A stretch of 64,000 nucleotides of DNA from CAVZMI01 sp050011775 (GTDB lineage Bacteria > Bacteroidota > Ignavibacteria > UBA10030 > CAVZMI01), in the NCBI GenBank assembly GCA_050011775.1, contig JBEKIL010000004.1, forward strand, positions 124,001 through 188,000, written 5' to 3'. A program made the translations under genes and the position numbers. Position 1 is the stretch's first letter, and every line of letters starts with the position of its first letter. The notes below the pieces were generated by a model. The model worked only from the letters and a program-made list of their open reading frames with translations, did no database searches and had not been told where the DNA came from. This document shows, piece by piece, positions 34,663-43,683 of this stretch.

Positions 34663-36528
34663 TTATGGTGCCTGCACGACGGTGATTTCAAACGGCTTTA
34701 TGTTCAATGAAACATCACTAATAACAGGTCCGCCGAATCGCACGAAACTTGTATCCTGCTTCACTGATAGCTCCTTGTTGTTCACTGCTTCACGCCAACC
34801 GGAAGTCGGAATCTTCTTGATGAACCTAAGCGTCATCGCCGCTGTTTCATCGCTCATGTTATAAAGGACATATTGCTTGTCACCGAACAAGTACATGCCG
34901 ACACCTCCGGGGCCATCCAACTCCGTTCCAAGTTCTCTTACGAAAGCACGTCGGATCAAATTGAGAGCCTGTGAGGGGAGACGCAGCAGATCGTAGCTGT
35001 TCTCCGGCATATTTAAGACATATATTCTTCCCTGGAGGTATTGCACGTTAAAAAGGACTCCGAAGTCGTAGTCATCCAGCTCCACGGCGACATCGCGCGC
35101 GTAAGGCCAGGTAGTCGTTTCGATGCGGGGGAAAGTGAAAGTCCTGTCCGCCTTGATGAGATCCTCCCGGAACCATCCTTCCCTCAGCCTGAATTCATCC
35201 GACGTCACGCTCCCACCGTAATCAACTAGATTCAGAGTGTTCTTGAATTCTGTATTCTGAAGTTTTTTCCAGAGCCCCCACGTCATAAACAGGTCTTTTC
35301 CTTCACGCAGTCGTGCGAGCATCTCATCGGCGAGTCCGGAATCCTTGAGTGAGTGGAGAGTGAAAATTGCATTCTGGCTTTGCGTCGGAAACTGTGCCAC
35401 CGGAGTGAGCGGAATTCCCGCCATGCCCAAATAACCGAAAATATTATATTCGCCTGTAGAGCCGTAAGGCAAATAGATCGGGACTCCGCGCGAAGGGCCG
35501 TTCAGCATTCCAGCAACTCGGTCGAACTCCTTCAGCTTATCGCGGAAATAAGGGTAAACGTCGCTTGACGGACCGGTTGCAGGATGAAGCTGACCTGCGC
35601 ACCATAGGATTATCTCCGGTGTCTGTGCAAGCACCGCCTGCCAGATCTGAGCATTGTAATCGTTATAGTCTCCCTTCATATCGTAATTGTCCAACCACGA
35701 GCCGACCCACTTGGAGGAATCGACGCTTGAATACCATTTCTGGAAAATATAACCGCTGTAGATCGGTATATGCTGGTCGTGATTCATTCGATTCCGTGTT
35801 TCGATGCCGACGGCCATATTATCAAATAGACGAGTTTCGTTGTAGACGTCGTAACCGTTGTCTCCGAATCCTTCGTACCAGTTCGGGTACTTGATGATGA
35901 TCCTGACTTCAGGATTTACCTGTTTGGCTGGAGCAATGATATATTTTTTGGATTGTTCGAGCAATAGTTTTGTGCGGTATTCGGCCCAGGTTTGATTGCC
36001 CCGTTCTTCTACACTTTTAGGATCCGTGGCTAAGGTAAAAAGCCAATCGTCGATAATGATATCGTCGAAGACCCCAGCCAGTGCGCTCATTCGTTTTTCG
36101 AGGGCTGCCAAGTCTCTAGGATCATTGTAATATAACGGACCTTGTGCTCCGACCGGTACCATTGCGCCAGAGACTCCGATGCCCATCGCCCGAAACTTAT
36201 CGGCGATTTTTTTCAATAAGGATATATTAATTTCCCCGCGGCTTGTCCCTTCGAGATACACATGGCGAGCTCTTATTGGAGAGAAATATTCCATTGTCTT
36301 CTGGAATTTTTCAGGATCGGCGAGAAGTGTATCAATATCCCGCGATGTGAAGTAGATCGCGTACTTCAAGCACGGCCAGCCCGCTTCGCTCGTCTCGCCT
36401 TCGGCTCGCCGAAGCGAACGAGGCGAGCCCGCTATCTTGCTGTTTTCTTGACCGTGAGCAAAGTGTGTACCCAGAAGCAGGATGGACATCAGTCCGAGGG
36501 TGAAATATTTAGCGATTTTCTTTTCCAT
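34663..36528 (-). CDS. Secreted protein of unknown function, possible TIM-barrel glycosidase
   Basis: The protein has 621 residues, with AAAGGAG before the ATG and a signal peptide ending near AHG. After a short insert (see the palindrome at 36,377), the mature part starts LKYAIYFTSRDIDTLLADP. It then has barrel-like strands: RHVYLEGTSRGEI, DKFRAMGIGVSGAMVP, FDDIIIDDWLFTLATD, VRIIIKYPNWYEGFG and IILWCAGQLHP. The paired Asp of IIIDDW suggests a glycosidase-like active site, but I cannot name the family. The last 100 residues form a beta-rich domain (YVLYNMSDETAAMTLRF). It likely works with the GH2 enzyme 77 bases downstream. Confidence 0.7.
   Translation of the reverse strand: MEKKIAKYFTLGLMSILLLGTHFAHGQENSKIAGSPRSLRRAEGETSEAGWPCLKYAIYFTSRDIDTLLADPEKFQKTMEYFSPIRARHVYLEGTSRGEINISLLKKIADKFRAMGIGVSGAMVPVGAQGPLYYNDPRDLAALEKRMSALAGVFDDIIIDDWLFTLATDPKSVEERGNQTWAEYRTKLLLEQSKKYIIAPAKQVNPEVRIIIKYPNWYEGFGDNGYDVYNETRLFDNMAVGIETRNRMNHDQHIPIYSGYIFQKWYSSVDSSKWVGSWLDNYDMKGDYNDYNAQIWQAVLAQTPEIILWCAGQLHPATGPSSDVYPYFRDKLKEFDRVAGMLNGPSRGVPIYLPYGSTGEYNIFGYLGMAGIPLTPVAQFPTQSQNAIFTLHSLKDSGLADEMLARLREGKDLFMTWGLWKKLQNTEFKNTLNLVDYGGSVTSDEFRLREGWFREDLIKADRTFTFPRIETTTWPYARDVAVELDDYDFGVLFNVQYLQGRIYVLNMPENSYDLLRLPSQALNLIRRAFVRELGTELDGPGGVGMYLFGDKQYVLYNMSDETAAMTLRFIKKIPTSGWREAVNNKELSVKQDTSFVRFGGPVISDVSLNIKPFEITVVQAP
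36377..36432. repeat. REP-like palindrome inserted in a coding sequence
   Basis: CGCTTCGCTCGTCTCGCCTT, CGGCTCG and CCGAAGCGAACGAGGCGAGC form a long imperfect palindrome in frame within the N-terminal part of the secreted 621-residue protein. It encodes about 19 residues (SPRSLRRAEGETSEAG) just after the signal peptide. It shares the CTCGCCTCG core with intergenic palindromes of this window. Confidence 0.75.
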
Positions 36529-36583
36529 AATCTACTCCTTTATACAAAATTTATTCAATAGAATAAGATTGAAAGAACCAATA

Positions 36584-37621
36584 TTATTTTGAATTCTCGA
36601 TGATCTCAATTCCTTTCTCGATGATCCTGTCGATACCTTTGATAGAATCATCCACAGTTGTCAACACGGGAACATCGGGAGGGATGCCTTTGCCTTCAAC
36701 AATGAAGCCATCGGCAGTGGCTCCAATTTCTGTAGATAACCTGTAGGTCCAGCCGTTGGGTAATTCTCTGAAGATCGGATTCCCGAGACCTCCGCCAGTC
36801 GTGTCGCCTACAATGGTAGCGTGCGGCAATACCTGGAATGCCATGACGAAGCACTCGGCAGCGCTGCAAGTCCCCCTGCTCGTGAGAATTACCACAGGTT
36901 TGGTGTATTGATACGCGCCTTTCGGTTCAATGTAACGATTGAGCCATTCGGAGAAATTATCCTTTCCGGGGCCATTTTTTGTGCAATATTTTGTATATAA
37001 TCTTTTTTGATCGGCAAACCGGTCGGCAACAGTTTCTGCATTGAAGCCGTTGCCTCCGCTGTTCCAGCGAACATCGATGATGAGCCCTTTGGTATCCTTG
37101 AATTGCTGCAATATATCATCGATGATGAGATATCGTTCATCGAGGATATTCAAACCTTCTCCCCCTCCCGAAAACGTATTGATATTAATATATCCTATAT
37201 TATTATTTTTACATTGACGGAATTCCATAATCGAATTCTGAGCACCTCCACAAATGACGTACTTACATGAATTAATAAATTTACTGCTCGGATATTTCCC
37301 GAGCGTTACACCTTTCCAGTAGACATCGCCAAACGGTGTATACAAAGTAGAATGCATGTCATTCAACTTAAGTATTATATTCGACAAAATATCGAATAAT
37401 TGCCTGTCGGTTGTTCGGAAAGATATTTGAGGCCGGGTGACAGTATATACTGAGTCCCAATCTATATGGCGGATTTTAAATTGAGCATAATACAGGTCGA
37501 AATCCTTCCAGAAGATCTCGAAATTATTTTCGGGCGTATTTGCCGGATCGGCATCGAAGAATATTTTTTCGCATCCGATAAAGGAAACGAGGAACAGCAT
37601 CAAGAGATATCGATATTTCAT
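36584..37621 (-). CDS. S41 family (tail-specific) peptidase, lipoprotein
   Basis: The protein has 345 residues, with AAAAGG upstream. A lipoprotein signal ends in SFIGC at about residue 17. The peptidase core follows: NIGYININTFSGGGEG, GLIIDVRWNSGGNG, then the nucleophile in TSRGTCSAAECFVMAF and VGDTTGGGLGNP. The tail is IPPDVPV...IEKGIEII. No PDZ domain was seen between the N-terminal helices and the core, unlike C-terminal processing peptidases; this resembles the interphotoreceptor-retinoid-binding/tricorn-like branch. It starts 6 bases after the preceding membrane-protein gene and is probably co-transcribed with it. Confidence 0.88.
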   Translation of the reverse strand: MKYRYLLMLFLVSFIGCEKIFFDADPANTPENNFEIFWKDFDLYYAQFKIRHIDWDSVYTVTRPQISFRTTDRQLFDILSNIILKLNDMHSTLYTPFGDVYWKGVTLGKYPSSKFINSCKYVICGGAQNSIMEFRQCKNNNIGYININTFSGGGEGLNILDERYLIIDDILQQFKDTKGLIIDVRWNSGGNGFNAETVADRFADQKRLYTKYCTKNGPGKDNFSEWLNRYIEPKGAYQYTKPVVILTSRGTCSAAECFVMAFQVLPHATIVGDTTGGGLGNPIFRELPNGWTYRLSTEIGATADGFIVEGKGIPPDVPVLTTVDDSIKGIDRIIEKGIEIIENSK

Positions 37622-37627
37622 AACCTT

Positions 37628-38461
37628 TTAGAGAAGAATGATGAAACCGACAAGAAATTGATTGTTAACGTATCGCGTGTAAAAAAGGTTTTTGTATTCT
37701 GCAAACGAATAGAATTGAAATCTGTATTGAAATTCAAGCCCGATAGACTTACCGACGAACGTTAGATAGGAAAGCTCGGCCTGCAATTTAAACAATCTAT
37801 TCAACGTGACAAAATCGCCTTTCTTGATTATTTGCCATAATAAATCCTTATTAAGATCCAGCTCGTTGAATGTCTCACTTACATTTATGTTGTATCTATC
37901 GTTCATCAATACGTAGGATATCAAAGGTATATGGATATGAAACGATAGAAAATCATCGGATGATTCGCTGAAAGTTGTTTCCGATAACGCATCAAAAGCA
38001 AGACTGGTCATTGGTTCCCCGGTTAACTCACTTTTATCTCTAGAATAATGGAAGTCTCTCAGGTTCAGAAAAAATGAAAAGCTACCTCCGAGGAAGCAGT
38101 TCGTATTGATCCTTTCGAATGCGAACGCCTTTCTGCAATAGGAATATTCCAAGAAAATGTTTAGGTTATTCGCATAATGCGACACGGTATTGGTAATGGA
38201 AGAAGTAAGTTCTAAATTGTCATAAGATGCCGTGATGGTATGCCGATCTTTAATTCCCCTATACCTATAAGTCAAAAGAATTGGTAACTGACTGCCCTTA
38301 TAAATAAGCGGGGAAATAATATCATCCCGTATTATATGATTGCTTAACCCGATCGATAAACCAAGCATATGCTGTGGTTCGACAATCAACGAATCCTGTG
38401 CATTCGAAGCCATCAGGAAACATGAAGAGATAATTAATACGATAGTTATTCTTTTAATCAT
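37628..38461 (-). CDS. Putative outer-membrane beta-barrel protein
   Basis: The protein has 277 residues from the ATG at 38,461 (an in-frame start at 38,479 is possible), with a signal peptide ending near SNAQ. The rest alternates hydrophobic and polar residues in amphipathic strands (LLTYRYRGIKDRHTITASYDNLEL, NIFLEYSYCRKAFAFE) and ends with a phenylalanine/leucine-rich strand (NNQFLVGFIILL). This is typical of an outer-membrane barrel. No family was recognised. It is upstream of and nearly adjacent to the S41 peptidase gene. Confidence 0.65.
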   Translation of the reverse strand: MIKRITIVLIISSCFLMASNAQDSLIVEPQHMLGLSIGLSNHIIRDDIISPLIYKGSQLPILLTYRYRGIKDRHTITASYDNLELTSSITNTVSHYANNLNIFLEYSYCRKAFAFERINTNCFLGGSFSFFLNLRDFHYSRDKSELTGEPMTSLAFDALSETTFSESSDDFLSFHIHIPLISYVLMNDRYNINVSETFNELDLNKDLLWQIIKKGDFVTLNRLFKLQAELSYLTFVGKSIGLEFQYRFQFYSFAEYKNLFYTRYVNNQFLVGFIILL

Positions 38462-38557
38462 TTTGATAAATAATGACAATGCACTGCTTGTTATCAGGTG
38501 CAGCGGTTTCTACATTGTGTGGCGGAATTCCCTCGGAGCTTCCTCCTTTTACTAAGA

Positions 38558-39961
38558 TCAGAAATAGGGCCGCATCCGGTATTTCATCCCAAGCGTTTTC
38601 TCGACGAACTCTTTTGCCTTCTCCTGATCTACTTCATCCATGCCTACGATGCTCATGACAACCTCGGGAAGGTATTTCTGGCATTGCCTGGCGAACTCAA
38701 GCATTGCGGGATAGAAACGGGGACCGTCGATACGCATCAGGCGGCCATACTGTTCAGGATCTGTGGAATTCAGGCTTATCGATACACTATCGATCAATCC
38801 CACAAGTTCCGGAACTATATTCCGTTTATTGATGACACTGCCGTGTCCGTCGGTGTTGATGCGGACTTTTCCACCGTGCTCTTTGACCCATCGGGCAATA
38901 TCTTTCAGCTCATCGAGGCGAATCGTCGGCTCACCATACCCGCAAAAGACAATCTCATCGTATTTTGTCGGATCGCCGATCTGATCTATGACTTCCTGTG
39001 CGGTCGGTTCCTCAGTGATGCGAAGATTATGTCCTTTTATAACCGCCTCACCTTTGCGATCGCAGAAAACACAATCAGCATTGCAGCGGATCGTCAGGTT
39101 AATGTATAGAGCATTCTTGAGCTGGTACACGATCCGTGGCGGATCGAGGCTCCCGATACCAAATAACTTTTTTGCATTATACGACGTCGTCCGTTCTACA
39201 TCTTTTATCGTTGCATGCATTATTTCGGCGATTTTTTCTACAACAATTTTCACATTTGCCGGTTCATTCCGGTGGCCGCGGAAGGGGACGGGAGTAAGAT
39301 ACGGGGCATCGGTTTCAACCATAATATAATCGTAACTGATCTTTTTCAGCACATCGACGGTGTTGGAATTTTTAAACGTGACAATTCCCGGAAACGAAAT
39401 CAGAAAACCCATCTCAATGAGTTTCCAGGCTGTTTCTGCATCCCCTGCATAACAATGGAACACTCCTTTATGAATGGGAACCTTACCGTCCGATCCTGTC
39501 GTTCCACTCCGCCATTTCGGTTCCTGAGCGATCGTTTCCTCGACGATATGTATGGCATCATTGAGAGAATCACGAGTGTGAATCACCACCGGGAGATTTC
39601 TCCGGCTGGCGATACGAAGCTGCTCGCGGAACACATCAACCTGAGTCTCACGGGGAGAAAAGTCGTAATAGTAATCGAGTCCGATCTCGCCGATAGCGAC
39701 CACCTTCGGGTGTCTGCTTATTTGTTCAATTTCTTTGAGTGATTCCGCGGTGGCCTTGCCTGCATCATGGGGATGGAAACCGACACAGGCATAGATCATG
39801 TCGTATCGTTCGGCCAGATCGATAACGGTTCGGCTGGTTGCATAGTCAACTGCCGGCACAACAATATATTCAATACCGGCTTCGCGTGCACGAGCGATAA
39901 CTTCATCGATAACACCCTGGAATTCGGGAGAATATAGGTGAGCATGTGTATCTATTAGCAT
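38558..39961 (-). CDS. TatD-family metal-dependent hydrolase fused to a radical SAM domain
   Basis: The protein has 467 residues. Residues 1-265 are a TatD hydrolase: metal ligands in DTHAHLY, GEIGLDYYYDF, VVIHTRDS, FHCYAGD and ETDAPYLTP. Residues about 285-467 are a radical SAM domain with the CxxxCxxC cluster motif in CNADCVFCDR, followed by FCGYGEPTIRLDEL and INTDGHGSVIN. Proteins in which the two occur together are a known TatD-associated radical SAM type in anaerobes; here they are one chain. The reaction of the radical SAM half is unknown. No Shine-Dalgarno is evident, and the palindrome AAGAATATTCTT lies just upstream. Confidence 0.92.
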   Translation of the reverse strand: MLIDTHAHLYSPEFQGVIDEVIARAREAGIEYIVVPAVDYATSRTVIDLAERYDMIYACVGFHPHDAGKATAESLKEIEQISRHPKVVAIGEIGLDYYYDFSPRETQVDVFREQLRIASRRNLPVVIHTRDSLNDAIHIVEETIAQEPKWRSGTTGSDGKVPIHKGVFHCYAGDAETAWKLIEMGFLISFPGIVTFKNSNTVDVLKKISYDYIMVETDAPYLTPVPFRGHRNEPANVKIVVEKIAEIMHATIKDVERTTSYNAKKLFGIGSLDPPRIVYQLKNALYINLTIRCNADCVFCDRKGEAVIKGHNLRITEEPTAQEVIDQIGDPTKYDEIVFCGYGEPTIRLDELKDIARWVKEHGGKVRINTDGHGSVINKRNIVPELVGLIDSVSISLNSTDPEQYGRLMRIDGPRFYPAMLEFARQCQKYLPEVVMSIVGMDEVDQEKAKEFVEKTLGMKYRMRPYF

Positions 39962-39966
39962 GGAAC

Positions 39967-39978
39967 AAGAATATTCTT
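39967..39978. promoter_or_regulatory. Palindrome upstream of the TatD/radical SAM gene
   Basis: AAGAATATTCTT lies 5 bases before the start codon. It shares the core AGAATATTCT with 29,583-29,592. It could be an operator, but two sites in 64 kb are weak evidence. Confidence 0.3.
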
Positions 39979-40079
39979 ATGATTGAACTTTTCTTTAATA
40001 TACCAAGCACGGCCCTGAGAGGCAAGCGGAGAGTGTCGCTGTCAGATATGAGAATATAAAAGCAGATATTTCACATTTG

Positions 40080-40766
40080 TCAATGCGGATAAATTTTTCC
40101 TATTCCATTGACTGTTTTATTTACAACCGGCGGATTGCCTTCATACACAATACTTCCAACACCATTAATTTCAGCATTTAATTGTTGTGTGACATGAACT
40201 TCACAATTTCCTGTCCCGTTAATGGTGGCCGTACACACGGAGGAAACCAAACCGAAATTGCTGATATTTCCCGCCCCATCGATGAAAATCGTTTGAGTGC
40301 TGGCACTTCCGTCAAGTGAAATATTTCCGGCACCCTCGATCCGGCATTTCACCGCATCGCAATGAATCGGGTTAGTAGTGGTAATATCTCCTGCTCCGAT
40401 GATTTCAAGGTTTTCGATTGTAGTCAGGGTAACATAAACTCTAACCGTAGTGTTGGTGTATGATCCTTCTTCCAATCCTACGATCAGGTATCCGTTTTCA
40501 CATCGTGTGACTACTCTGTCGATAATATTATCGTCGGCCTCAACCCGTATACTCTGATGAGTACCCTGTGTCAGATATACTTTTGCCGATCCGACGATCT
40601 GTACGCTCTGACAGGGCTGAACGACTCGTTCCTCGGATACAGTCCTTCCCGAGCCGATAATGGATTCGCTGTCTTCATAATTATGATGGTGACGGAAACA
40701 GCCCTGAGTAAAGATAGAGAGCGTAATAATAAGAATAGCGGATATAATTATTCGGTGATATTGCAT
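40080..40766 (-). CDS. DUF2807 (GIN-domain) lipoprotein
   Basis: The protein has 228 residues from the ATG at 40,766, preceded by GAGGAA; a longer frame to 40,829 lacks support. The lipobox is FTQGC. The mature part has the DUF2807 beta-helix pattern: SGRTVSEERVVQPCQSVQIVGSAKVYLTQG, LIVGLEEGSYTNTTVRVYVTL, then repeated 'G-A-G-N/D-I' turns (IIGAGDITT, IEGAGNISL, IDGAGNISNFG, INGTGNCEV, INGVGSIVYEG). These proteins are common in Bacteroidota; an adhesin-like or envelope role is suspected only. Confidence 0.85.
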   Translation of the reverse strand: MQYHRIIISAILIITLSIFTQGCFRHHHNYEDSESIIGSGRTVSEERVVQPCQSVQIVGSAKVYLTQGTHQSIRVEADDNIIDRVVTRCENGYLIVGLEEGSYTNTTVRVYVTLTTIENLEIIGAGDITTTNPIHCDAVKCRIEGAGNISLDGSASTQTIFIDGAGNISNFGLVSSVCTATINGTGNCEVHVTQQLNAEINGVGSIVYEGNPPVVNKTVNGIGKIYPH

Positions 40767-40876
40767 TGTGTGTTCCTCAATGGATGATGTTTTATTCTTA
40801 TCACTATTAATATACGTAAAATTGGGCAACCTGTTTCAAAGATACTCTTAAGTAATTGCTTTTCCCGGTATTTAAA

Positions 40877-43069
40877 TCATATAAGTGCTTCAATCGTCAG
40901 TGTAAATCGTCGTACTGGCGCGATATTACCAATCAATTCCACATAATAATATTGAAATATATTATATGCATTGAACGTCATACGTGCAGGGATGCCATAA
41001 CGCGATCCATCGAACATGAGACGGGCATCAGTGACATAGATAGGGACCCGCAGGTCTCCGTCTTTAACTATGTTGAGCGTGACAAACTCCCTATCGATCC
41101 TGTCGATTTTACTGATAAACCGGAAATCGATTCCGGCGCTGAACGATCCGATGGTTGCATCGAGTCCGGCCATGAGTACATGGCGGGGTCTGTATTTTAA
41201 AAGATCATCCAGTGTAAGGTCGCGCGGATAGACATAGGTGTAGGCAAGCTCGGCCTTGAGAATATTATGGAATAATGAGGATTGAAGGTGAACTTCTCCG
41301 CCGAGGATACGTGCGCGTGTAACATTATTAAACTGTCCGAACGATTTTCCTCCGATGACAACAAAACGGGGCTCGATCATATCCCAGAACTCATTTTGAA
41401 AAAGTGCACAATCGACAGCGACATCGGATACTATCCGGGCGTTTAACCCGACTTCCATCGAGTAGCTTCGTTCAGGCTGAAGCGAAGGATTCGGGATGAT
41501 GGTGAGTCCGCTGGCACTCGTGACCGTAAACGTTTCGCCGATAGTCGGCACACGAAATCCGCTCCCGACCGATGCCCTGACAATGATCCCCTCGGACAGC
41601 GTCGCGGTCAGACCGAGTTTCGGATTGAAGCGTGAAAAAGCTGAAAGGGAATCGATTTTTTGATAATCATATCGAGCACCCGCGGTGACATGCAGCGATG
41701 TCATGATTGCATATTCATCCTGAATGTAGAATGCTCCACCACCTCCCGATCGTCTTCCAAAAATGTTCGCATCAACCTTATCGATCCGCCCTTCTATACC
41801 CGCTGTGAGATAATGCTGCGGATGAATCTGAGTCTCAATCTGCACTTCGTTTACAAAAAGGTTTGCCAGCGACTTATCACCCATTCCATTGATGTTGCCT
41901 ACATTATCCTCCCAGTCAGTCCTGTACCACATCGATTTAAAAGTAAATGAAAGATCCTCTGTAAGAAATGTTTTAAAATCCGAGCTGACATTCACACGTG
42001 TCGTTTTTACCCATTCGCCAAGTTGATCTTCCTGCGGCTGAAGCGCGTGATAAATATCACGCCAGAAGAGAAAACTTCCTGTCCGATGGGAATAGAAGTT
42101 AGTACTCAAAGTCCAGCGGGTAAACGGACTGAATTCATACCCGGCTTTCGCATAGAAATTCAAACGCCGGGCATAATCATTTTCACGGTATCCATCATCG
42201 ACCGTCCGATTTGCCGAGAGCGCCAATGTAAGCTTATCGAAACGCTGTGTATGAGTAAGATATAGACCGGCCTGACCCCGCGTTACAGAGGACCACTTCC
42301 ATTCATCGTAGAGCGGACGATCATAAACGCTTATAAAAGTCTTTATCGTAGTCACAGGTTGTGATTCGACTTCCTTCGTAATAATATTGATGACACCCCC
42401 GAGAGCATTCGATCCGTACAGTGCCGATCCGGCTCCTTTCACAACTTCGACTCTATCGATGTTCATTACCGGAATGGATTCAAAAATAATCTCGCCCGTA
42501 TCGCCGGTGAGATAAGGGATGCCGTCGAGCAGCACCAGCACGCGGCTTCCGATTCCACGGGCATATCCGCTCGATCCCCGGATGTTGATTTGCCATTGCG
42601 TCATGTTGACGCCGGGGATATATCGCAGCGCTTCGTCCATGGTGATAATATTCCGTGTACGAATCATCTCGGCTCCCATCACGGCAACTGTCGTCGGTAC
42701 ATCCTGAATATTCTGTTCATGCTTCGCTGCAGTTATAACGACGGGCTGAGTCTGAACAGGCTGGGGTGTCAGCAGAATCATGATCGTGCTAATTGAGTCT
42801 TTCGCAACACGGACGTTCACGACTTTTTTCATGGCGAAACCGACCATGGAGACTTCAAGAGTAAAAAGCCCCGGAGGCACTCTTTGAAGTGTAAATTCAC
42901 CCCGTGTATTTGTAGTACTCCCGAGCAGAGTACCATGAACGGAGATCGAAACACCAAGAAGCGGCGATCCGTCCTCGTCGGATTTAATAACACCCTGAAG
43001 CGTACCTTTCTGTGCGAATGACATTTGATGGAACATTATCAGTGCAAAAATTAAAGAGTACCATCTCAT
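40877..43069 (-). CDS. TonB-dependent outer-membrane receptor
   Basis: The protein has 730 residues, with a signal peptide ending at SFAQ. A carboxypeptidase-like regulatory domain (about 22-95, GTLQGVIKSDEDGSPLLGVSI) comes first. Next is the plug (about 115-225; VPTTVAVMGAEMIRTRN, RGSSGYARGIGSRVLVLLDG, IDRVEVVKGAGSALYGSNA and LGGVINIITK). Then comes a barrel ending in the FTLTIEALI strand. The plug style is that of vitamin B12/iron-siderophore-type receptors (BtuB/CirA), but the ligand is unknown. Its start overlaps the stop of the preceding lipoprotein gene by 4 bases (ATGA), so the two are translationally coupled. Confidence 0.93.
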   Translation of the reverse strand: MRWYSLIFALIMFHQMSFAQKGTLQGVIKSDEDGSPLLGVSISVHGTLLGSTTNTRGEFTLQRVPPGLFTLEVSMVGFAMKKVVNVRVAKDSISTIMILLTPQPVQTQPVVITAAKHEQNIQDVPTTVAVMGAEMIRTRNIITMDEALRYIPGVNMTQWQINIRGSSGYARGIGSRVLVLLDGIPYLTGDTGEIIFESIPVMNIDRVEVVKGAGSALYGSNALGGVINIITKEVESQPVTTIKTFISVYDRPLYDEWKWSSVTRGQAGLYLTHTQRFDKLTLALSANRTVDDGYRENDYARRLNFYAKAGYEFSPFTRWTLSTNFYSHRTGSFLFWRDIYHALQPQEDQLGEWVKTTRVNVSSDFKTFLTEDLSFTFKSMWYRTDWEDNVGNINGMGDKSLANLFVNEVQIETQIHPQHYLTAGIEGRIDKVDANIFGRRSGGGGAFYIQDEYAIMTSLHVTAGARYDYQKIDSLSAFSRFNPKLGLTATLSEGIIVRASVGSGFRVPTIGETFTVTSASGLTIIPNPSLQPERSYSMEVGLNARIVSDVAVDCALFQNEFWDMIEPRFVVIGGKSFGQFNNVTRARILGGEVHLQSSLFHNILKAELAYTYVYPRDLTLDDLLKYRPRHVLMAGLDATIGSFSAGIDFRFISKIDRIDREFVTLNIVKDGDLRVPIYVTDARLMFDGSRYGIPARMTFNAYNIFQYYYVELIGNIAPVRRFTLTIEALI

Positions 43070-43590
43070 TGATGAAAGTCCTCCTGAAATGGTTGTGGAG
43101 GAGGATTACTAAAATCGACAAGGATATCGATACCGGAAACGACCTGATCGGTGGGAACGACCAAATCTTTAGGTTCGTTGGTTCCACTCCCACCATCGTA
43201 TACGCCGATAATTCTCCAATCGGCAAAAGGATTTGTTCCGAAACGCTGGACCACAGCAACATATCGATAGGTAGATGCCGGAACAGGAAACTCATAATGC
43301 ACGGAATCATGTCCCATCGGAAGTCCGGATTCAGCCGGCGGCGGATAAATTTTCACCGAATCTGTATTGACGACAAGCGCGATGATCTCGGTAAATGACG
43401 TAAATTTACGCCATGCCTGCGACGCAATAAGACGTAATTCCAGTGTATCTTGGGGCCATGTCCCCTGAAACCGGATAATACCGCTAAAACCCGGCTGGAC
43501 CGGACGCGACGGCCCGAGGCCGTGATCGCAGCCGCCAAAGGAAAAAAGAAATACGAAAAAGAGAGGGATCAGTGTTATGAGCCGTTTCAT
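43066..43590 (-). CDS. Lipoprotein coupled to the TonB-dependent receptor
   Basis: The protein has 174 residues from the ATG at 43,590 (a TTG lies one codon earlier). The lipobox is SFGGC. The mature part begins with a beta-sandwich-like strand pattern (GFSGIIRFQGTWPQDTLELRLIASQ...YRYVAVVQRFG) and ends DFSNPPPQPFQEDFHQ. I do not recognise the family; the pattern resembles small surface lipoproteins paired with TonB receptors, in which the lipoprotein may bind the ligand. It precedes the receptor gene with a 4-base overlap. Confidence 0.7.
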   Translation of the reverse strand: MKRLITLIPLFFVFLFSFGGCDHGLGPSRPVQPGFSGIIRFQGTWPQDTLELRLIASQAWRKFTSFTEIIALVVNTDSVKIYPPPAESGLPMGHDSVHYEFPVPASTYRYVAVVQRFGTNPFADWRIIGVYDGGSGTNEPKDLVVPTDQVVSGIDILVDFSNPPPQPFQEDFHQ

Positions 43591-43640
43591 CAATGCAAAA
43601 AGTAGTAATTGCTAAAGTGAAAGTCAAGAGTGAAGAGATA

Positions 43641-43675
43641 GGAAAAGGTAAAGGTAAAGGGAAAGGTAAAGGTTA
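43641..43675. repeat. GGTAAA low-complexity repeat
   Basis: Runs of AAAGGT(A/T) units, just past the methyltransferase stop. It is the same style as the runs at 22,741 and 29,505. Confidence 0.55.
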
Positions 43676-43683
43676 AGTGTGAA

